A stretch of DNA of 64,000 nt from Marinoscillum sp. 108 (lineage in GTDB: Bacteria; Bacteroidota; Bacteroidia; Cytophagales; Cyclobacteriaceae): assembly GCF_902506655.1 (NCBI RefSeq), contig NZ_LR734808.1:2664501-2728500 (forward strand), in the 5' to 3' direction. The notes under the pieces are model-generated. The model did not search any database and was not told where the DNA came from. It saw nothing but the letters and a program-made list of their open reading frames with translations. How positions within the stretch are numbered: the stretch's first letter is position 1; every line of letters begins with the position of its first letter. Both the position numbers and the translations under genes were made by a program. Shown piece by piece: positions 9,432 to 18,702 of the stretch.

Positions 9432-11483
9432 ATGATGAAAAAATCCTTTCAATACCAGCTAACGCTCATTTTCTTATTATTTGGGCTTAGCCTGAGTGCT
9501 CAGGAAACCGCACTAAATCTCATGCCCGTGCCTGAGCAAATAGAAATGGGAGAAGGACATTTTGTTATCACGAAGCGTTTTTCTATTTCTCTCACCGGCA
9601 CCTATCACGAGCGACTTGCTCATGAAGCTACCAGATTTTTGCGCAGACTGGATCAGAAAACCGCGTTGTTTTTTGACCAGCACAAGGTAAGTGGTGAGCG
9701 GACAAACGCCAGCCTCACCATCACCGTGGAGCGCCCGGGAGAGGTCAGGCTGCACGAAGACGAGAGCTATCAACTGCGAGTAGGTACTGAGTCCATTGAG
9801 TTAAATGCGCAGACGGATATAGGTGCCATCAGAGGATTGGAAACCCTCCTTCAGTTGGCAGGTGCCACCAATGGCCAAAGTACTTTCCCTGTACTCACCA
9901 TCAATGATTCACCGCGTTTTCATTGGCGAGGATTGATGATGGATGTGGCTCGTCACTTCATGCCGATGGATGTGCTGTATAGAAATTTGGATGCCATGGC
10001 TGCTGTGAAGCTGAACGTGCTTCACCTCCACCTGGTGGATGATCAGGGTTTCAGGTTTCCCACCAAAGCCTTCCCTGAGTTGTTGGAGCTTTCATCGGAC
10101 GGTCAGTATTATACCCGGGAGGATTTGGATGACATTATTGCGTATGCACATCAGCGGGGGATCCGGGTAATTCCCGAAATAGACGTACCAGGACACGCCA
10201 CGGCCATTCTGGTGGCCTTCCCCGAGCTCGGCAGCAAGGATACTACCTATACATTGGAACGCTATTCAGGCATATTTGACCCTACGCTGGATCCTACCAA
10301 CGATGCAGTATATGATTTTTTAGATCAGTTGTTTGCTGAAGTGGCTGAGGTTTTCCCCGATCCATATTTCCACATCGGGGGTGATGAAAACCTGGGGCGC
10401 CATTGGAATGAAAACAAGGATATTCAGGCTTTCATGAAAGCCAATAACCTGGCTACCAATCACGATTTGCAGACCTATTTCAACATCAGGGTGCAAAAAA
10501 TACTCAACAAGTATGGTAAACACACCATGGGCTGGGATGAGATCATGACACCTGAAATGCCCAAAAGTGCCATCATTCATTCATGGCGGGGCAACTGGGA
10601 AGGCCTGGTGGCCAAGCAGACTTTGTACGATGCAGCCAGAGCGGGTTATGAAACAGTGCTGTCCAACGGATATTATCTCGATTTGATGATGCCTGCCAGC
10701 CAGCACTACCTGGTGGATCCGGCGCCCGCTGATATGGACCTTACCCCAGCGGAGAGAAGCCGTATATTGGGTGGTGAGATGTGCATGTGGAGTGAGCTCG
10801 TCGTCCCTGAAACCATCGATAGCAGGCTATGGCCAAGAGCCGCGGCTGTGGCAGAGCGATTGTGGTCACCCGAGGACGTACAGGACGTACAGGACATGTA
10901 CAGGCGCCTGGCCATCATCAGTCTCCAACTGGAGCAGCTCGGTCTGAAGCATATTTCGTCTCGAAACGTCATTCTCAGGAAGTTGGCTAAAAGCAAAGAC
11001 ATAGAGCCACTAAAAGTACTGGTGGAGGTGGTAGAACCCATGAAAGGCTATACCAGAAATACGAATGGCACATTGTACACCACATTTTCCCCTTTCATGC
11101 TTTGGGCAGATGCTGCTACTGCCGATGCCACCGTGGCGAGGGTATTCAATGAAGACGTAGAGCGATACCTGTCGGGCAGTCTGGAAGCCAACCAGCTGCG
11201 AACACAATTGGACCTGTGGAGTAAGAATCATAAGAAAGTACTGCCCATCATCAATCGATCTCCGGCACTTTTGGAGATCGAATCACTTTCAGAAAACTTT
11301 TCCAGACTCGCTGTGATTGGTCTTGAGGCCATTGGGCTCATTGAGTCAGGCGGGAAGCCATCATCCGGATGGGTGACTCAGTGTCAGCAGGTGCTGGAGG
11401 AGGCCAGGGAGAATGGAGGGCGCACAGAGTTGCAGGTGATTAGTGGAATAGCCATGCTGGTGGATGAGTTGAAAGGTCTTTGA
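9432..11483 (+). CDS. Beta-N-acetylhexosaminidase, glycoside hydrolase family 20
   Basis: Removes terminal beta-linked GlcNAc or GalNAc from glycans by substrate-assisted catalysis. With the start at 9432 (ATGATGAAAAAA) the protein has 683 aa and a good signal peptide ending LSLSAQ. An ATG at 9372 would add 20 unlikely residues in front of it. A GH20b-like domain (about 25-150) precedes the TIM barrel, which has RGLMMDVARHFMP, HLHLVDDQGFRFP, RVIPEIDVPGHA and the catalytic Asp318-Glu319 pair in FHIGGDEN. The C-terminal Trp motif LWPRAAAVAERLWSP is present. It acts in the periplasm or at the outer membrane, presumably on material imported by the adjacent SusCD. Confidence 0.96.
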   Translation: MMKKSFQYQLTLIFLLFGLSLSAQETALNLMPVPEQIEMGEGHFVITKRFSISLTGTYHERLAHEATRFLRRLDQKTALFFDQHKVSGERTNASLTITVERPGEVRLHEDESYQLRVGTESIELNAQTDIGAIRGLETLLQLAGATNGQSTFPVLTINDSPRFHWRGLMMDVARHFMPMDVLYRNLDAMAAVKLNVLHLHLVDDQGFRFPTKAFPELLELSSDGQYYTREDLDDIIAYAHQRGIRVIPEIDVPGHATAILVAFPELGSKDTTYTLERYSGIFDPTLDPTNDAVYDFLDQLFAEVAEVFPDPYFHIGGDENLGRHWNENKDIQAFMKANNLATNHDLQTYFNIRVQKILNKYGKHTMGWDEIMTPEMPKSAIIHSWRGNWEGLVAKQTLYDAARAGYETVLSNGYYLDLMMPASQHYLVDPAPADMDLTPAERSRILGGEMCMWSELVVPETIDSRLWPRAAAVAERLWSPEDVQDVQDMYRRLAIISLQLEQLGLKHISSRNVILRKLAKSKDIEPLKVLVEVVEPMKGYTRNTNGTLYTTFSPFMLWADAATADATVARVFNEDVERYLSGSLEANQLRTQLDLWSKNHKKVLPIINRSPALLEIESLSENFSRLAVIGLEAIGLIESGGKPSSGWVTQCQQVLEEARENGGRTELQVISGIAMLVDELKGL

Positions 11484-11528
11484 GCCTGGGATCCATCCTT
11501 TTTAAGGAATTGATCTTATTTTAGCGCC

Positions 11529-11714
11529 ATGAAAAAGCCCTACAGGTATGCGCTGTACTTTGGTATTGGCGTGCTCATCTATTTTGCCATGGATGGAGAG
11601 AACAATCCCGAATCTCTGGAGGAGGTACACAAAATGGCCCCGGCGCTGATCATTGGTGTAGTGGTACTGCTGTTTCTGGTGCGCTATATCATTAGTAAGA
11701 AGGAAAAAGATTAA
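11529..11714 (+). CDS. Small two-segment membrane protein
   Basis: A 61-aa protein of unknown function. It has two hydrophobic stretches (YALYFGIGVLIYFAM and ALIIGVVVLLFLVRYII) joined by an acidic loop (DGENNPESLEE), and a charged tail KKEKD. The ATG at 11529 is 45 bp after the GH20 stop and a strong terminator follows, so it is a plausible real gene at the end of that unit. I do not recognise a family. Confidence 0.65.
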   Translation: MKKPYRYALYFGIGVLIYFAMDGENNPESLEEVHKMAPALIIGVVVLLFLVRYIISKKEKD

Positions 11715-11723
11715 TGCAGACAT

Positions 11724-11761
11724 AAAAAAACCTGCCGAGTACATACTCAGCAGGTTTTTTT
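11724..11761. terminator. Bidirectional terminator between convergent genes
   Basis: A-run, then CCTGC-C-GAGT (11731-11740), loop ACAT, ACTC-A-GCAGG (11745-11755 region), then T-run. Both strands end in T-rich tails, serving the small membrane protein gene on the plus strand and the zinc-ribbon membrane protein gene on the minus strand. Confidence 0.9.
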
Positions 11762-11779
11762 AATGTCTTTTAGCAGGTG

Positions 11780-12496
11780 TTAGCCTAGTGCAGCCACTTT
11801 AAGGTCCTGAGTCTTGGAGTGTCCGCAGTAGGTACATTTGTAATGCTTCACAATCAGTCCCTCCTCACTGGCACTGGCTTCTTTCACCACTTCTTCCCTC
11901 AGGTCTCTCATGGTTCGGTAATTACACTTCTCACATACCAGTGCATGAAAGAGCATGTCGTATTTCTCCACGACCTTTTCCCCGGTTTTTTCATCTACCC
12001 AGATGTCGTAATCCGCAATGTGATTGTCTTCCTCTTCAATCATCGCAGGAGTCATATACTCATCTTCTTCTTCTTCGTTTAGCAATCTCATGGGATTGCC
12101 GGCCTTGGACTTCATTGGCTTAAATCGAATCTTATCGAGGCGCTTTTCCAGTACGAATGGGTAGTAATATTTTACAATGGCCCAAAAAGCATAGCCAAAT
12201 GCCACACCGATGATAATGGAGAAAAATCCGGCCCCGAAAATGTGATAAATCGCTGCTTTTCCGATCCAGTTGATGATGGCATAAAAGGCAAAAAAGACTA
12301 AACCAAAGGCCACAAAGCGAGTGGCAATATCAAAATAGACGGTTTCTTTAGCCGAAGCGAAAATAAATTTTTTGGTTCTTTTGCCAGCAGTTGCCAGCAT
12401 GAAGAAATAGGTAATGGTGATCAATACGGCGATGGCAAAAAAAGCAAAACCAATCGTAGGGAAATTGGACAGCCATTCAGGAATTTTATTTTTCAT
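11780..12496 (-). CDS. Membrane protein with C-terminal zinc-ribbon-like domain
   Basis: An unrecognised 238-aa protein. Three hydrophobic segments (about residues 12-34, 50-72 and 80-112: GFAFFAIAVLITITYFFML, FVAFGLVFFAFYAII, GFFSIIIGVAFGYAFWAI) anchor it in the inner membrane. An acidic linker (LLNEEEEDEYMTPAMIEEEDN) leads to a cytoplasmic tail with CEKCNYRT and CTYCGHSKTQ. These two CxxC pairs about 35 residues apart should bind one zinc. It is a single gene, convergent with the upstream small gene and divergent from dnaK. The acidic linker and zinc ribbon suggest protein binding; no function is proposed. Confidence 0.85.
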   Translation of the reverse strand: MKNKIPEWLSNFPTIGFAFFAIAVLITITYFFMLATAGKRTKKFIFASAKETVYFDIATRFVAFGLVFFAFYAIINWIGKAAIYHIFGAGFFSIIIGVAFGYAFWAIVKYYYPFVLEKRLDKIRFKPMKSKAGNPMRLLNEEEEDEYMTPAMIEEEDNHIADYDIWVDEKTGEKVVEKYDMLFHALVCEKCNYRTMRDLREEVVKEASASEEGLIVKHYKCTYCGHSKTQDLKVAALG

Positions 12497-12761
12497 GATC
12501 GTTTAGTTAAGACGCTAGGAAGTGTTTTTATGATTTAGTGCATTAAGTTAAAAAAAAGCGCTCTGGAATCATGCGAATTTTATGATAAATAAGTTTAAAA
12601 GCCAGTTACCTGCACAAATGTGTCCGGTTGGAGCGTCAGTTTACCGGGGTAGTTCTGACAATCTGTCATAAATAGGCTGTCATTTTCTTGTTGGCACAAC
12701 CATTGATAAAAGGATAGATAACGAAAAAAGAATTTTCAAGACTTTAAATAAATAGTTAACA
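12497..12761. promoter_or_regulatory. dnaK upstream region
   Basis: 265-bp divergent region. It holds an inverted repeat TGACA-atc-TGTCA with a further TGTCA copy (about 12655-12684). It also holds TTGGCAC (12691-12697) followed by TTGAT (12703-12707), which resembles a sigma-54 -24/-12 element but lacks the C of the consensus TTGC. There is no CIRCE element (TTAGCACTC-N9-GAGTGCTAA), so HrcA control from here is unlikely. Confidence 0.4.
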
Positions 12762-14690
12762 ATGGGAAAAATTATCGGCATAGACTTAGGTACTACCAAC
12801 TCATGCGTGGCGGTAATGGAGGGTAACGAGCCTGTAGTGATTCAGAACAGTGAAGGGCGCAGGACCACACCATCTATCGTGGCATTTTTGGATAATGGTA
12901 ACGGAGAAAGAAAAGTTGGAGATCCTGCAAAACGTCAGGCCATCACCAATCCTCAGAACACCATTAGCTCAGTGAAGAGATTCATGGGTAAGAAGTATTC
13001 TGAGGTGACAGAAGAAAGAAAGAATGTTTCATATGGCCTGGAGGCTGGCACTAATGATACCGTGCGGGTAAAAATCGGCGATAGAAATTACACTCCTCAG
13101 GAGCTTTCGGCTATGATCCTTCAGAAAATGAAGTCAACGGCAGAAGACTTTCTGGGACAGGAAGTGACAGAGGCGGTCATTACCGTGCCTGCTTACTTCA
13201 ACGACGCTGAGCGTCAGGCCACGAAAGAAGCCGGACAGATTGCAGGCCTGGAAGTGAAGAGGATCATTAATGAGCCTACAGCGGCGGCATTGGCTTATGG
13301 TCTGGATAAGAAAAATGCGGACATGAAAATCGCGGTGTATGACCTTGGTGGTGGTACATTCGATATTTCTATCCTTGAGCTGGGTGATGGTGTGTTTGAA
13401 GTAAAATCTACCAATGGTGATGTTCACCTGGGTGGCGATGACTTTGACGGGGTAATTATCAACTGGCTGGCTGAAGAATTCAAAAAAGACGAAGGATTGG
13501 ATCTTAGAAAAGACCCGATGGCCCTTCAGCGATTGAAAGAAGCAGCTGAAAAAGCGAAAATAGAATTGTCGAGTTCGTCTTCTACGGAGATCAACCTGCC
13601 ATACATCATGCCGGTAGACGGTGTGCCAAAGCACCTGGTAAGAACACTTTCCAGAAGCAAGTTTGAGCAGTTGAGCGAGGATTTGGTAAGAAGATCTATG
13701 GAGCCTTGCAAGAAAGCCCTGGCAGATTCCGGTCTTGCAGCTTCGGAGATCGATGAGGTGATTTTGGTTGGAGGTTCTACACGTATCCCCAGAATTCAGG
13801 AAGAAGTAGAGAAGTTTTTCGGAAGAAAGCCTTCTAAAGGAGTGAACCCTGACGAAGTAGTGGCCATAGGTGCTGCGATTCAGGGTGGTGTATTGACCGG
13901 AGAGGTGAAGGACGTTCTGCTTTTGGATGTGACGCCACTTTCTTTGGGAATTGAAACCATGGGCGGTGTGATGACCAAACTGATCGAGTCTAACACCACC
14001 ATTCCTTCAAAGAAATCGGAGACATTCTCTACAGCAGCTGACAATCAGCCTTCTGTGGAAATCCACGTGCTTCAGGGAGAGCGACCAATGGCGAAGGACA
14101 ACAGAACCATCGGTAGATTCCACCTGGATGGTATACCACCAGCACCAAGAGGAGTGCCTCAGATCGAAGTGACTTTTGATATAGATGCCAACGGTATCCT
14201 GCAAGTGTCTGCTAAGGACAAAGGCACTAACAAAGAGCAGAAAATCAGGATTGAGGCTTCTTCCGGCTTGACCGACGAGGAAATCGAGAAAATGAAGCAG
14301 GAAGCTCAGGCCAACGCAGAGTCTGATAAGGCTGAGAAGGAGAAAGTGGAGAAAGTGAACCAGGCCGATTCGTTGATTTTCCAAACAGAAAGTCAGCTGA
14401 AAGAGTACGGCGAGAAGCTTTCTGAGGGCAACAAAACTGCCATTGAAGGAGCCCTGGCCAAGTTGAAAGAAGCGCATGCTTCCAGAGACATAGCTGCCAT
14501 AGACGCTGGCATGGAAGCATTGAATGCCGCATGGCAGGCAGCTTCTCAGGAGATCTATGCGGCACAGCAGGCCGCAGGTGGAGCAGAAGCAGCGCAAGGT
14601 GCTGATCCTACTGGTGGAGCAGATGCCGGCAATGCCGACTCTGATGTGTCAGATGTAGAGTTTGAAGAGGTAGACGAAGAGAAGAAGTAG
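12762..14690 (+). CDS. dnaK: Chaperone protein DnaK (Hsp70)
   Basis: ATP-dependent chaperone that refolds client proteins with DnaJ and GrpE in the cytoplasm. At 642 aa it has the usual length. The nucleotide-binding domain starts [15 protein letters not shown] and contains the Hsp70 signatures [13 protein letters not shown] and [14 protein letters not shown]; the linker [12 protein letters not shown] precedes the substrate-binding domain. A lid helix region is followed by a Gly/Ala-rich tail ending [11 protein letters not shown]. The GrpE and DnaJ genes are not in this window, so dnaK is a stand-alone gene closed by its own terminator. Identity is certain. Confidence 0.99.
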   Translation: MGKIIGIDLGTTNSCVAVMEGNEPVVIQNSEGRRTTPSIVAFLDNGNGERKVGDPAKRQAITNPQNTISSVKRFMGKKYSEVTEERKNVSYGLEAGTNDTVRVKIGDRNYTPQELSAMILQKMKSTAEDFLGQEVTEAVITVPAYFNDAERQATKEAGQIAGLEVKRIINEPTAAALAYGLDKKNADMKIAVYDLGGGTFDISILELGDGVFEVKSTNGDVHLGGDDFDGVIINWLAEEFKKDEGLDLRKDPMALQRLKEAAEKAKIELSSSSSTEINLPYIMPVDGVPKHLVRTLSRSKFEQLSEDLVRRSMEPCKKALADSGLAASEIDEVILVGGSTRIPRIQEEVEKFFGRKPSKGVNPDEVVAIGAAIQGGVLTGEVKDVLLLDVTPLSLGIETMGGVMTKLIESNTTIPSKKSETFSTAADNQPSVEIHVLQGERPMAKDNRTIGRFHLDGIPPAPRGVPQIEVTFDIDANGILQVSAKDKGTNKEQKIRIEASSGLTDEEIEKMKQEAQANAESDKAEKEKVEKVNQADSLIFQTESQLKEYGEKLSEGNKTAIEGALAKLKEAHASRDIAAIDAGMEALNAAWQAASQEIYAAQQAAGGAEAAQGADPTGGADAGNADSDVSDVEFEEVDEEKK

Positions 14691-14791
14691 TCCTTACGGA
14701 CGCACTTCAGGCCTTCCATTTAGGGGAAACCCGGGCCCGTGCTGGCCGAGCGTCAGTAGTGTTCTTGTAGTCACCCTACAGAGATAGATTG

Positions 14792-14828
14792 AAAACCCTG
14801 GTCTTGTTAAAAGGCCAGGGTTTTTTTT
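14792..14828 (+). terminator. Intrinsic terminator of dnaK
   Basis: AAAACCCTGG (14792-14801) pairs with CCAGGGTTTT (14815-14824) and runs into a stretch of T. It lies about 100 bp after the dnaK stop. The remaining bases up to 14999 hold nothing I can name beyond the presumed promoter of the next gene. Confidence 0.9.
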
Positions 14829-14999
14829 GTGGATGGTTATAGATGTAGGGTACAGTTATGCTTAATCTAGCCTCAAACTACCACTTCAAACACTTTCATA
14901 ACCTTTGCCAAATAGGTCATGTTCCCTTTAAATGACTGAGATGCCTAAAAGGAAAAGTCTTCGATATTTGTTATTTTACTCATACTCTAAACATTAAGT

Positions 15000-17657
15000 A
15001 TGAAGATTATGAGAAAAATTCTACTATTAACCCTTGCAGTAATTTCCTACACCTCGTGGGCTCAGGTCAACATATCGGGCAAAGTAACCGATGACTCTGG
15101 GCAGGAGGTAGTGGGAGCGACCGTTCTGGAGAAGGGCACCTCAAATGGTGTCATTACCGACTATGAAGGCAAATTCTCCCTTCAGGTGAGCAGCTCAAAT
15201 GCCGTGCTTACTTTTTCCTTTGTGGGATTTAAGTCCCAGGAAGTGGCAGTAGCCGGGCAAACTAACCTGTCCGTGACCATGCGCGAAGGCCTGGAGCTGG
15301 GTGCCGTGACGGTGGTAGGTTCCAGAAATGAAAACCGGACGGAGCTCAGCACCCCGGTGCCAGTAGATGTGATTGATCTGGCAGAAATCCCCTCACGAAA
15401 CGGACAGATCGAGATCAACCAGATTTTGCAGTATGCGGCACCTTCCTTCAACTCCTCCAAGCAGTCGGGGTCTGATGGTGCTGACCACATAGATCCGGCC
15501 ACACTCAGAGGCCTCGGTCCTGACCAGACACTCGTACTGATCAATGGAAAAAGAAGACATCAGTCTTCATTGATCAATGTGTTTGGAACCAGAGGGCGTG
15601 GGAACACCGGGACTGACCTGAACGCCATCCCTGTGGCCTCTATCAAAAGAATAGAAATCCTGAGAGACGGAGCATCTGCCCAGTACGGGTCTGATGCCAT
15701 CGCGGGTGTGATCAACATCGTACTGAAAGATAACACAGGAGATATTAGTGGCAACGTGACTTATGGTGCTTATAGCACAGCGGCGAAGGGAACCTTTGAT
15801 CCGGGGACGGCCAATGCCGACGGCAAAAACAGACTGTATGATGACGATAGAAGCTTCGATGGCAATACGGTACGGGCTTCTCTTAATTACGGTCTGGACA
15901 TTGGTGATGATGGTGGGTTTGTGAACTTCACTACCGAATTTGTCAATAAAGAAAAAGTACTCCGACCCGGGGCTTCTTTTCGTCAGGGTTATGGTGAAGC
16001 AGGCATTCAGGGGTTCAACTTCATGGTGAATGCTTCGGTGCCAGTAGGTGATAAGACAGAGTTTTACGCCTTTGGTGGTCGCAATTTTAGAAACACAGAT
16101 GCCTACGCCTTTTCACGAGATGCCGAATCTGGTCGTAATGTGTCTTCTATCTATCCTAATGGGTTCACCCCCAGGATCACCTCCATCATTTCTGATGCAT
16201 CGGTATCCACTGGCTTCAAGCAGATTTTGCCGAATGGCTGGAAAATGGATGTGAACAACAGTTTCGGTAAAAACGATTTTCATTATTACATCAAAAACAC
16301 TGTGAACGCTTCGCTGGAAGAGGCTTCTCCCACAGACTTTGATGCCGGTGGACACAGCCTGGCAATGAATGTGACCTCTGCCACCCTGACCAAATACTAC
16401 GATGGGTTTTTGTCAGGTACCAACCTGGCCTTCGGGATGGAATACAGAACGGAGACTTTTGGTATTTTCAGTGGTGAAGAGGGCTCTTATGCTACTTACG
16501 ATACGTTGGGACTGGCCATTACCGGCCCTGATCAGCAAGCTCCTGAGTATAACGACGAGCCACGTCCGGGTGGATCACAGGGTTTTCCCGGGTATAGCCC
16601 GGCAAACGAAGTGCTGAGAAGCAGATCCAATCTGGCCTTGTATGTGGATACCGAATTTAATATAACAGAGCAGTTTCTCTTGGGAGCAGCAGTTCGCTAT
16701 GAGAACTACTCAGATTTTGGTGAGACGTTTAACTACAAGCTGGCTTCCAGACTTGAACTGACCGATAATCTGGCGCTGAGAGGTTCCCTTTCATCAGGAT
16801 TCAGAGCACCATCATTGGCGCAGATTTATTATAACCTTCGATTTACCAACTTTATTGGTGGTGAGGCTCTGGAGGTTCTTTTGGCGCCCAATAACAGCCC
16901 CGTGACTCGTGGGTTTGGCATAGAGCAACTGAAGCAGGAAACAGCCAAGAATGCGAGCCTAGGAGTGACACTGGGAGCTGGTAATTTCACCGCTACTGTG
17001 GATGGGTATTACATCACCGTGAAGGACAGGATAGTACTGACCGACTACTTTGATGCCTCTTCTTTGAACATCAACGTGGTGGATGCTCAGTTCTTCGCCA
17101 ATGGGCTGGATACTAAAACCACTGGTGTGGATATGGTATTGAACTATCGGGCGCAATTGGGTGCCAACCGACTCAATGTGGCACTGACCGGAAACATCAA
17201 TGATATCTCTATTGAAAAAATCAATAATGGCAACCTGGATGCGGATGTGTTTTTTGGGCCAAGGGAACAGTACTTCTTGAAGGCTTCTGCCCCACCGTCC
17301 AAGTTTGGTCTGAACATCGGCTACTTCACCGACCGGTTTGACGTATCTCTGGCGTTCACCCGCTTCAGCGAAATCACAGTGCTCGACTGGCAGATTTATG
17401 AGGATGATGCCGACTATGGTGGGTATCAAAACAAGCTCAATGCCTCCAAAGATGTGTATGAGGCAGGAGTGGTTACTGACCTGAGTGTTAGTTTCCAGGT
17501 GACAGATGGGCTGACCTTATCTCTCGGAGGAAATAACATTTTCAATGTCTATCCATCACAGCAGGATGACTGGACCGATTCGGGAGGGTACTGGGATTCT
17601 GTGCAAATGGGTGTAGGCGGTGCTTACTTCTTCGGTCGCATAGGGTTTACTTTTTAA
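15000..17657 (+). CDS. TonB-dependent receptor with carboxypeptidase-like N-domain
   Basis: Outer-membrane active transporter of 885 aa. The signal peptide (about 1-22, ending TSWAQ) is followed by a carboxypeptidase-D-like domain (VNISGKVTDDSGQEVVGATV), then a plug with TLRGLGPDQTLVLINGKRR and IEILRDGASAQYGSDAIAGVINIVL. The barrel includes a TonB-box-distal FRAPSLAQIYYN segment and ends GRIGFTF. Unlike the protein at 4472 there is no SusD partner, and the plug motif is of the receptor type rather than the SusC type. The ligand may be a siderophore, a vitamin or another small compound; I cannot tell. It is monocistronic, with a strong terminator downstream. Confidence 0.94.
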   Translation: MKIMRKILLLTLAVISYTSWAQVNISGKVTDDSGQEVVGATVLEKGTSNGVITDYEGKFSLQVSSSNAVLTFSFVGFKSQEVAVAGQTNLSVTMREGLELGAVTVVGSRNENRTELSTPVPVDVIDLAEIPSRNGQIEINQILQYAAPSFNSSKQSGSDGADHIDPATLRGLGPDQTLVLINGKRRHQSSLINVFGTRGRGNTGTDLNAIPVASIKRIEILRDGASAQYGSDAIAGVINIVLKDNTGDISGNVTYGAYSTAAKGTFDPGTANADGKNRLYDDDRSFDGNTVRASLNYGLDIGDDGGFVNFTTEFVNKEKVLRPGASFRQGYGEAGIQGFNFMVNASVPVGDKTEFYAFGGRNFRNTDAYAFSRDAESGRNVSSIYPNGFTPRITSIISDASVSTGFKQILPNGWKMDVNNSFGKNDFHYYIKNTVNASLEEASPTDFDAGGHSLAMNVTSATLTKYYDGFLSGTNLAFGMEYRTETFGIFSGEEGSYATYDTLGLAITGPDQQAPEYNDEPRPGGSQGFPGYSPANEVLRSRSNLALYVDTEFNITEQFLLGAAVRYENYSDFGETFNYKLASRLELTDNLALRGSLSSGFRAPSLAQIYYNLRFTNFIGGEALEVLLAPNNSPVTRGFGIEQLKQETAKNASLGVTLGAGNFTATVDGYYITVKDRIVLTDYFDASSLNINVVDAQFFANGLDTKTTGVDMVLNYRAQLGANRLNVALTGNINDISIEKINNGNLDADVFFGPREQYFLKASAPPSKFGLNIGYFTDRFDVSLAFTRFSEITVLDWQIYEDDADYGGYQNKLNASKDVYEAGVVTDLSVSFQVTDGLTLSLGGNNIFNVYPSQQDDWTDSGGYWDSVQMGVGGAYFFGRIGFTF

Positions 17658-17674
17658 GACTTAATCAAAATGAG

Positions 17675-17710
17675 AAAAAGCCCGGTGAAGATTCTTCACC
17701 GGGCTTTTTT
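17675..17710. terminator. Bidirectional terminator, perfect 11-bp stem
   Basis: AAAAA, then GCCCGGTGAAG (17680-17690), loop ATT, CTTCACCGGGC (17694-17704), then TTTTTT. It separates the convergent TonB receptor and esterase genes. Confidence 0.95.
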
Positions 17711-17734
17711 AGTGCTTCTACCCCTTGATTTGGG

Positions 17735-18610
17735 TCAATCCAAATGCTGTAACCACTCGATCAGCCGGTCTGTCCAGCTCGCCAGGTGTCCCCGACCAAT
17801 AGCCAGGCCAAACCCATGTCCGCCGGCAGGGTACAAGTGCATCTCTGTGGGTACGTCTGCTTTTCTCAGGGCTTCGTAAAATCGCAAGCTGTTTTCCACA
17901 GGTACTACCTGATCATCCATCATATGAAGAATGAAAGTTGGTGGGGTATTGACTTGTACCTGCAGTTCGTTGGAGTATAATCTCACCAGCTCTTCTGTTG
18001 GGGTTTCACCGATCAGATTTTTTCTGGATCCCATATGAGTGATCTCAGTATCCATGGAAATAACAGGATAGATCAGTGCCATAAAATCGGGGCGAGATTC
18101 GTCATCAAAGTGGGTGCCGAGGGTGGAGGCCAGGTGGCCCCCTGCCGAGAATCCGATCACCCCAACTTTGTCGGGATCGATGTTCCATTTGTCGGCATTG
18201 GCTCTTACCAACTTCATGGCTTGCTGTGCATCCATGAGTGCAGACTGATGAGGTACAATGTTACTTTGAGATTTGGGCAGGCGGTATTTCAGTACAATCC
18301 CTGCAATGCCCTGACCATTCAGGAGCTTGGCTATATCCGTTCCTTCCTTATCATAAGCCAATATGGAATACCCCCCTCCCGGGCAGATCACTACGGCCTG
18401 GCCTGTGGCTTGACTTTTACCAGGGAGGTATACCTCGATGGTGGGATTTTGCACATAGGCTATTCGCACTGCGTCAGTGGTGTCGCGGGATTCCACTTCT
18501 TTGGTTTTCTGCTGGTTGGGCACCTGATCTTTCCAAAGGGGGAGCAGGTAGTTTTGCCCGTGGGCGAGGTGGATGGAAGAAAGCACAATGAAAGTAAAAA
18601 GTAGTCTCAT
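17735..18610 (-). CDS. Secreted alpha/beta-hydrolase (carbohydrate-esterase-like)
   Basis: Exported hydrolase of 291 aa resembling BD-FAE/xylan-acetylesterase-like alpha/beta hydrolases, which remove acyl groups from plant or algal polysaccharides. A signal peptide (about 1-18, ending HLAHGQ) is followed by the oxyanion segment VICPGGGYSILAYDKEG, the nucleophile elbow GFSAGGHLAS (Ser is the nucleophile), the acid in MMDDQVVPVENS and the catalytic His in PAGGHGFG. The DxVVP and HGFG motifs are typical of this group. It is a single gene on the minus strand. The precise substrate is unknown. Confidence 0.88.
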   Translation of the reverse strand: MRLLFTFIVLSSIHLAHGQNYLLPLWKDQVPNQQKTKEVESRDTTDAVRIAYVQNPTIEVYLPGKSQATGQAVVICPGGGYSILAYDKEGTDIAKLLNGQGIAGIVLKYRLPKSQSNIVPHQSALMDAQQAMKLVRANADKWNIDPDKVGVIGFSAGGHLASTLGTHFDDESRPDFMALIYPVISMDTEITHMGSRKNLIGETPTEELVRLYSNELQVQVNTPPTFILHMMDDQVVPVENSLRFYEALRKADVPTEMHLYPAGGHGFGLAIGRGHLASWTDRLIEWLQHLD

Positions 18611-18675
18611 GGGATTTTGTATAAATCAACTCAAATATTGATTAGTTAGCCGGAATGGCCAACAATGCAACCAAT

Positions 18676-18695
18676 AAAAAAGGGGCAAGCGCCCC
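18676..18695 (-). terminator. Intrinsic terminator of the nfeD-like/flotillin operon
   Basis: On the minus strand GGGGC-GCTT-GCCCC (plus-strand 18682-18695) is followed by TTTTTT (18676-18681), immediately downstream of the flotillin stop codon. Confidence 0.8.
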
Positions 18696-18702
18696 CTTTA
18701 TT

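Noticed and set aside
12497-12761. CIRCE element before dnaK
   Set aside because: Looked for TTAGCACTC and GAGTGCTAA arms; neither is present.
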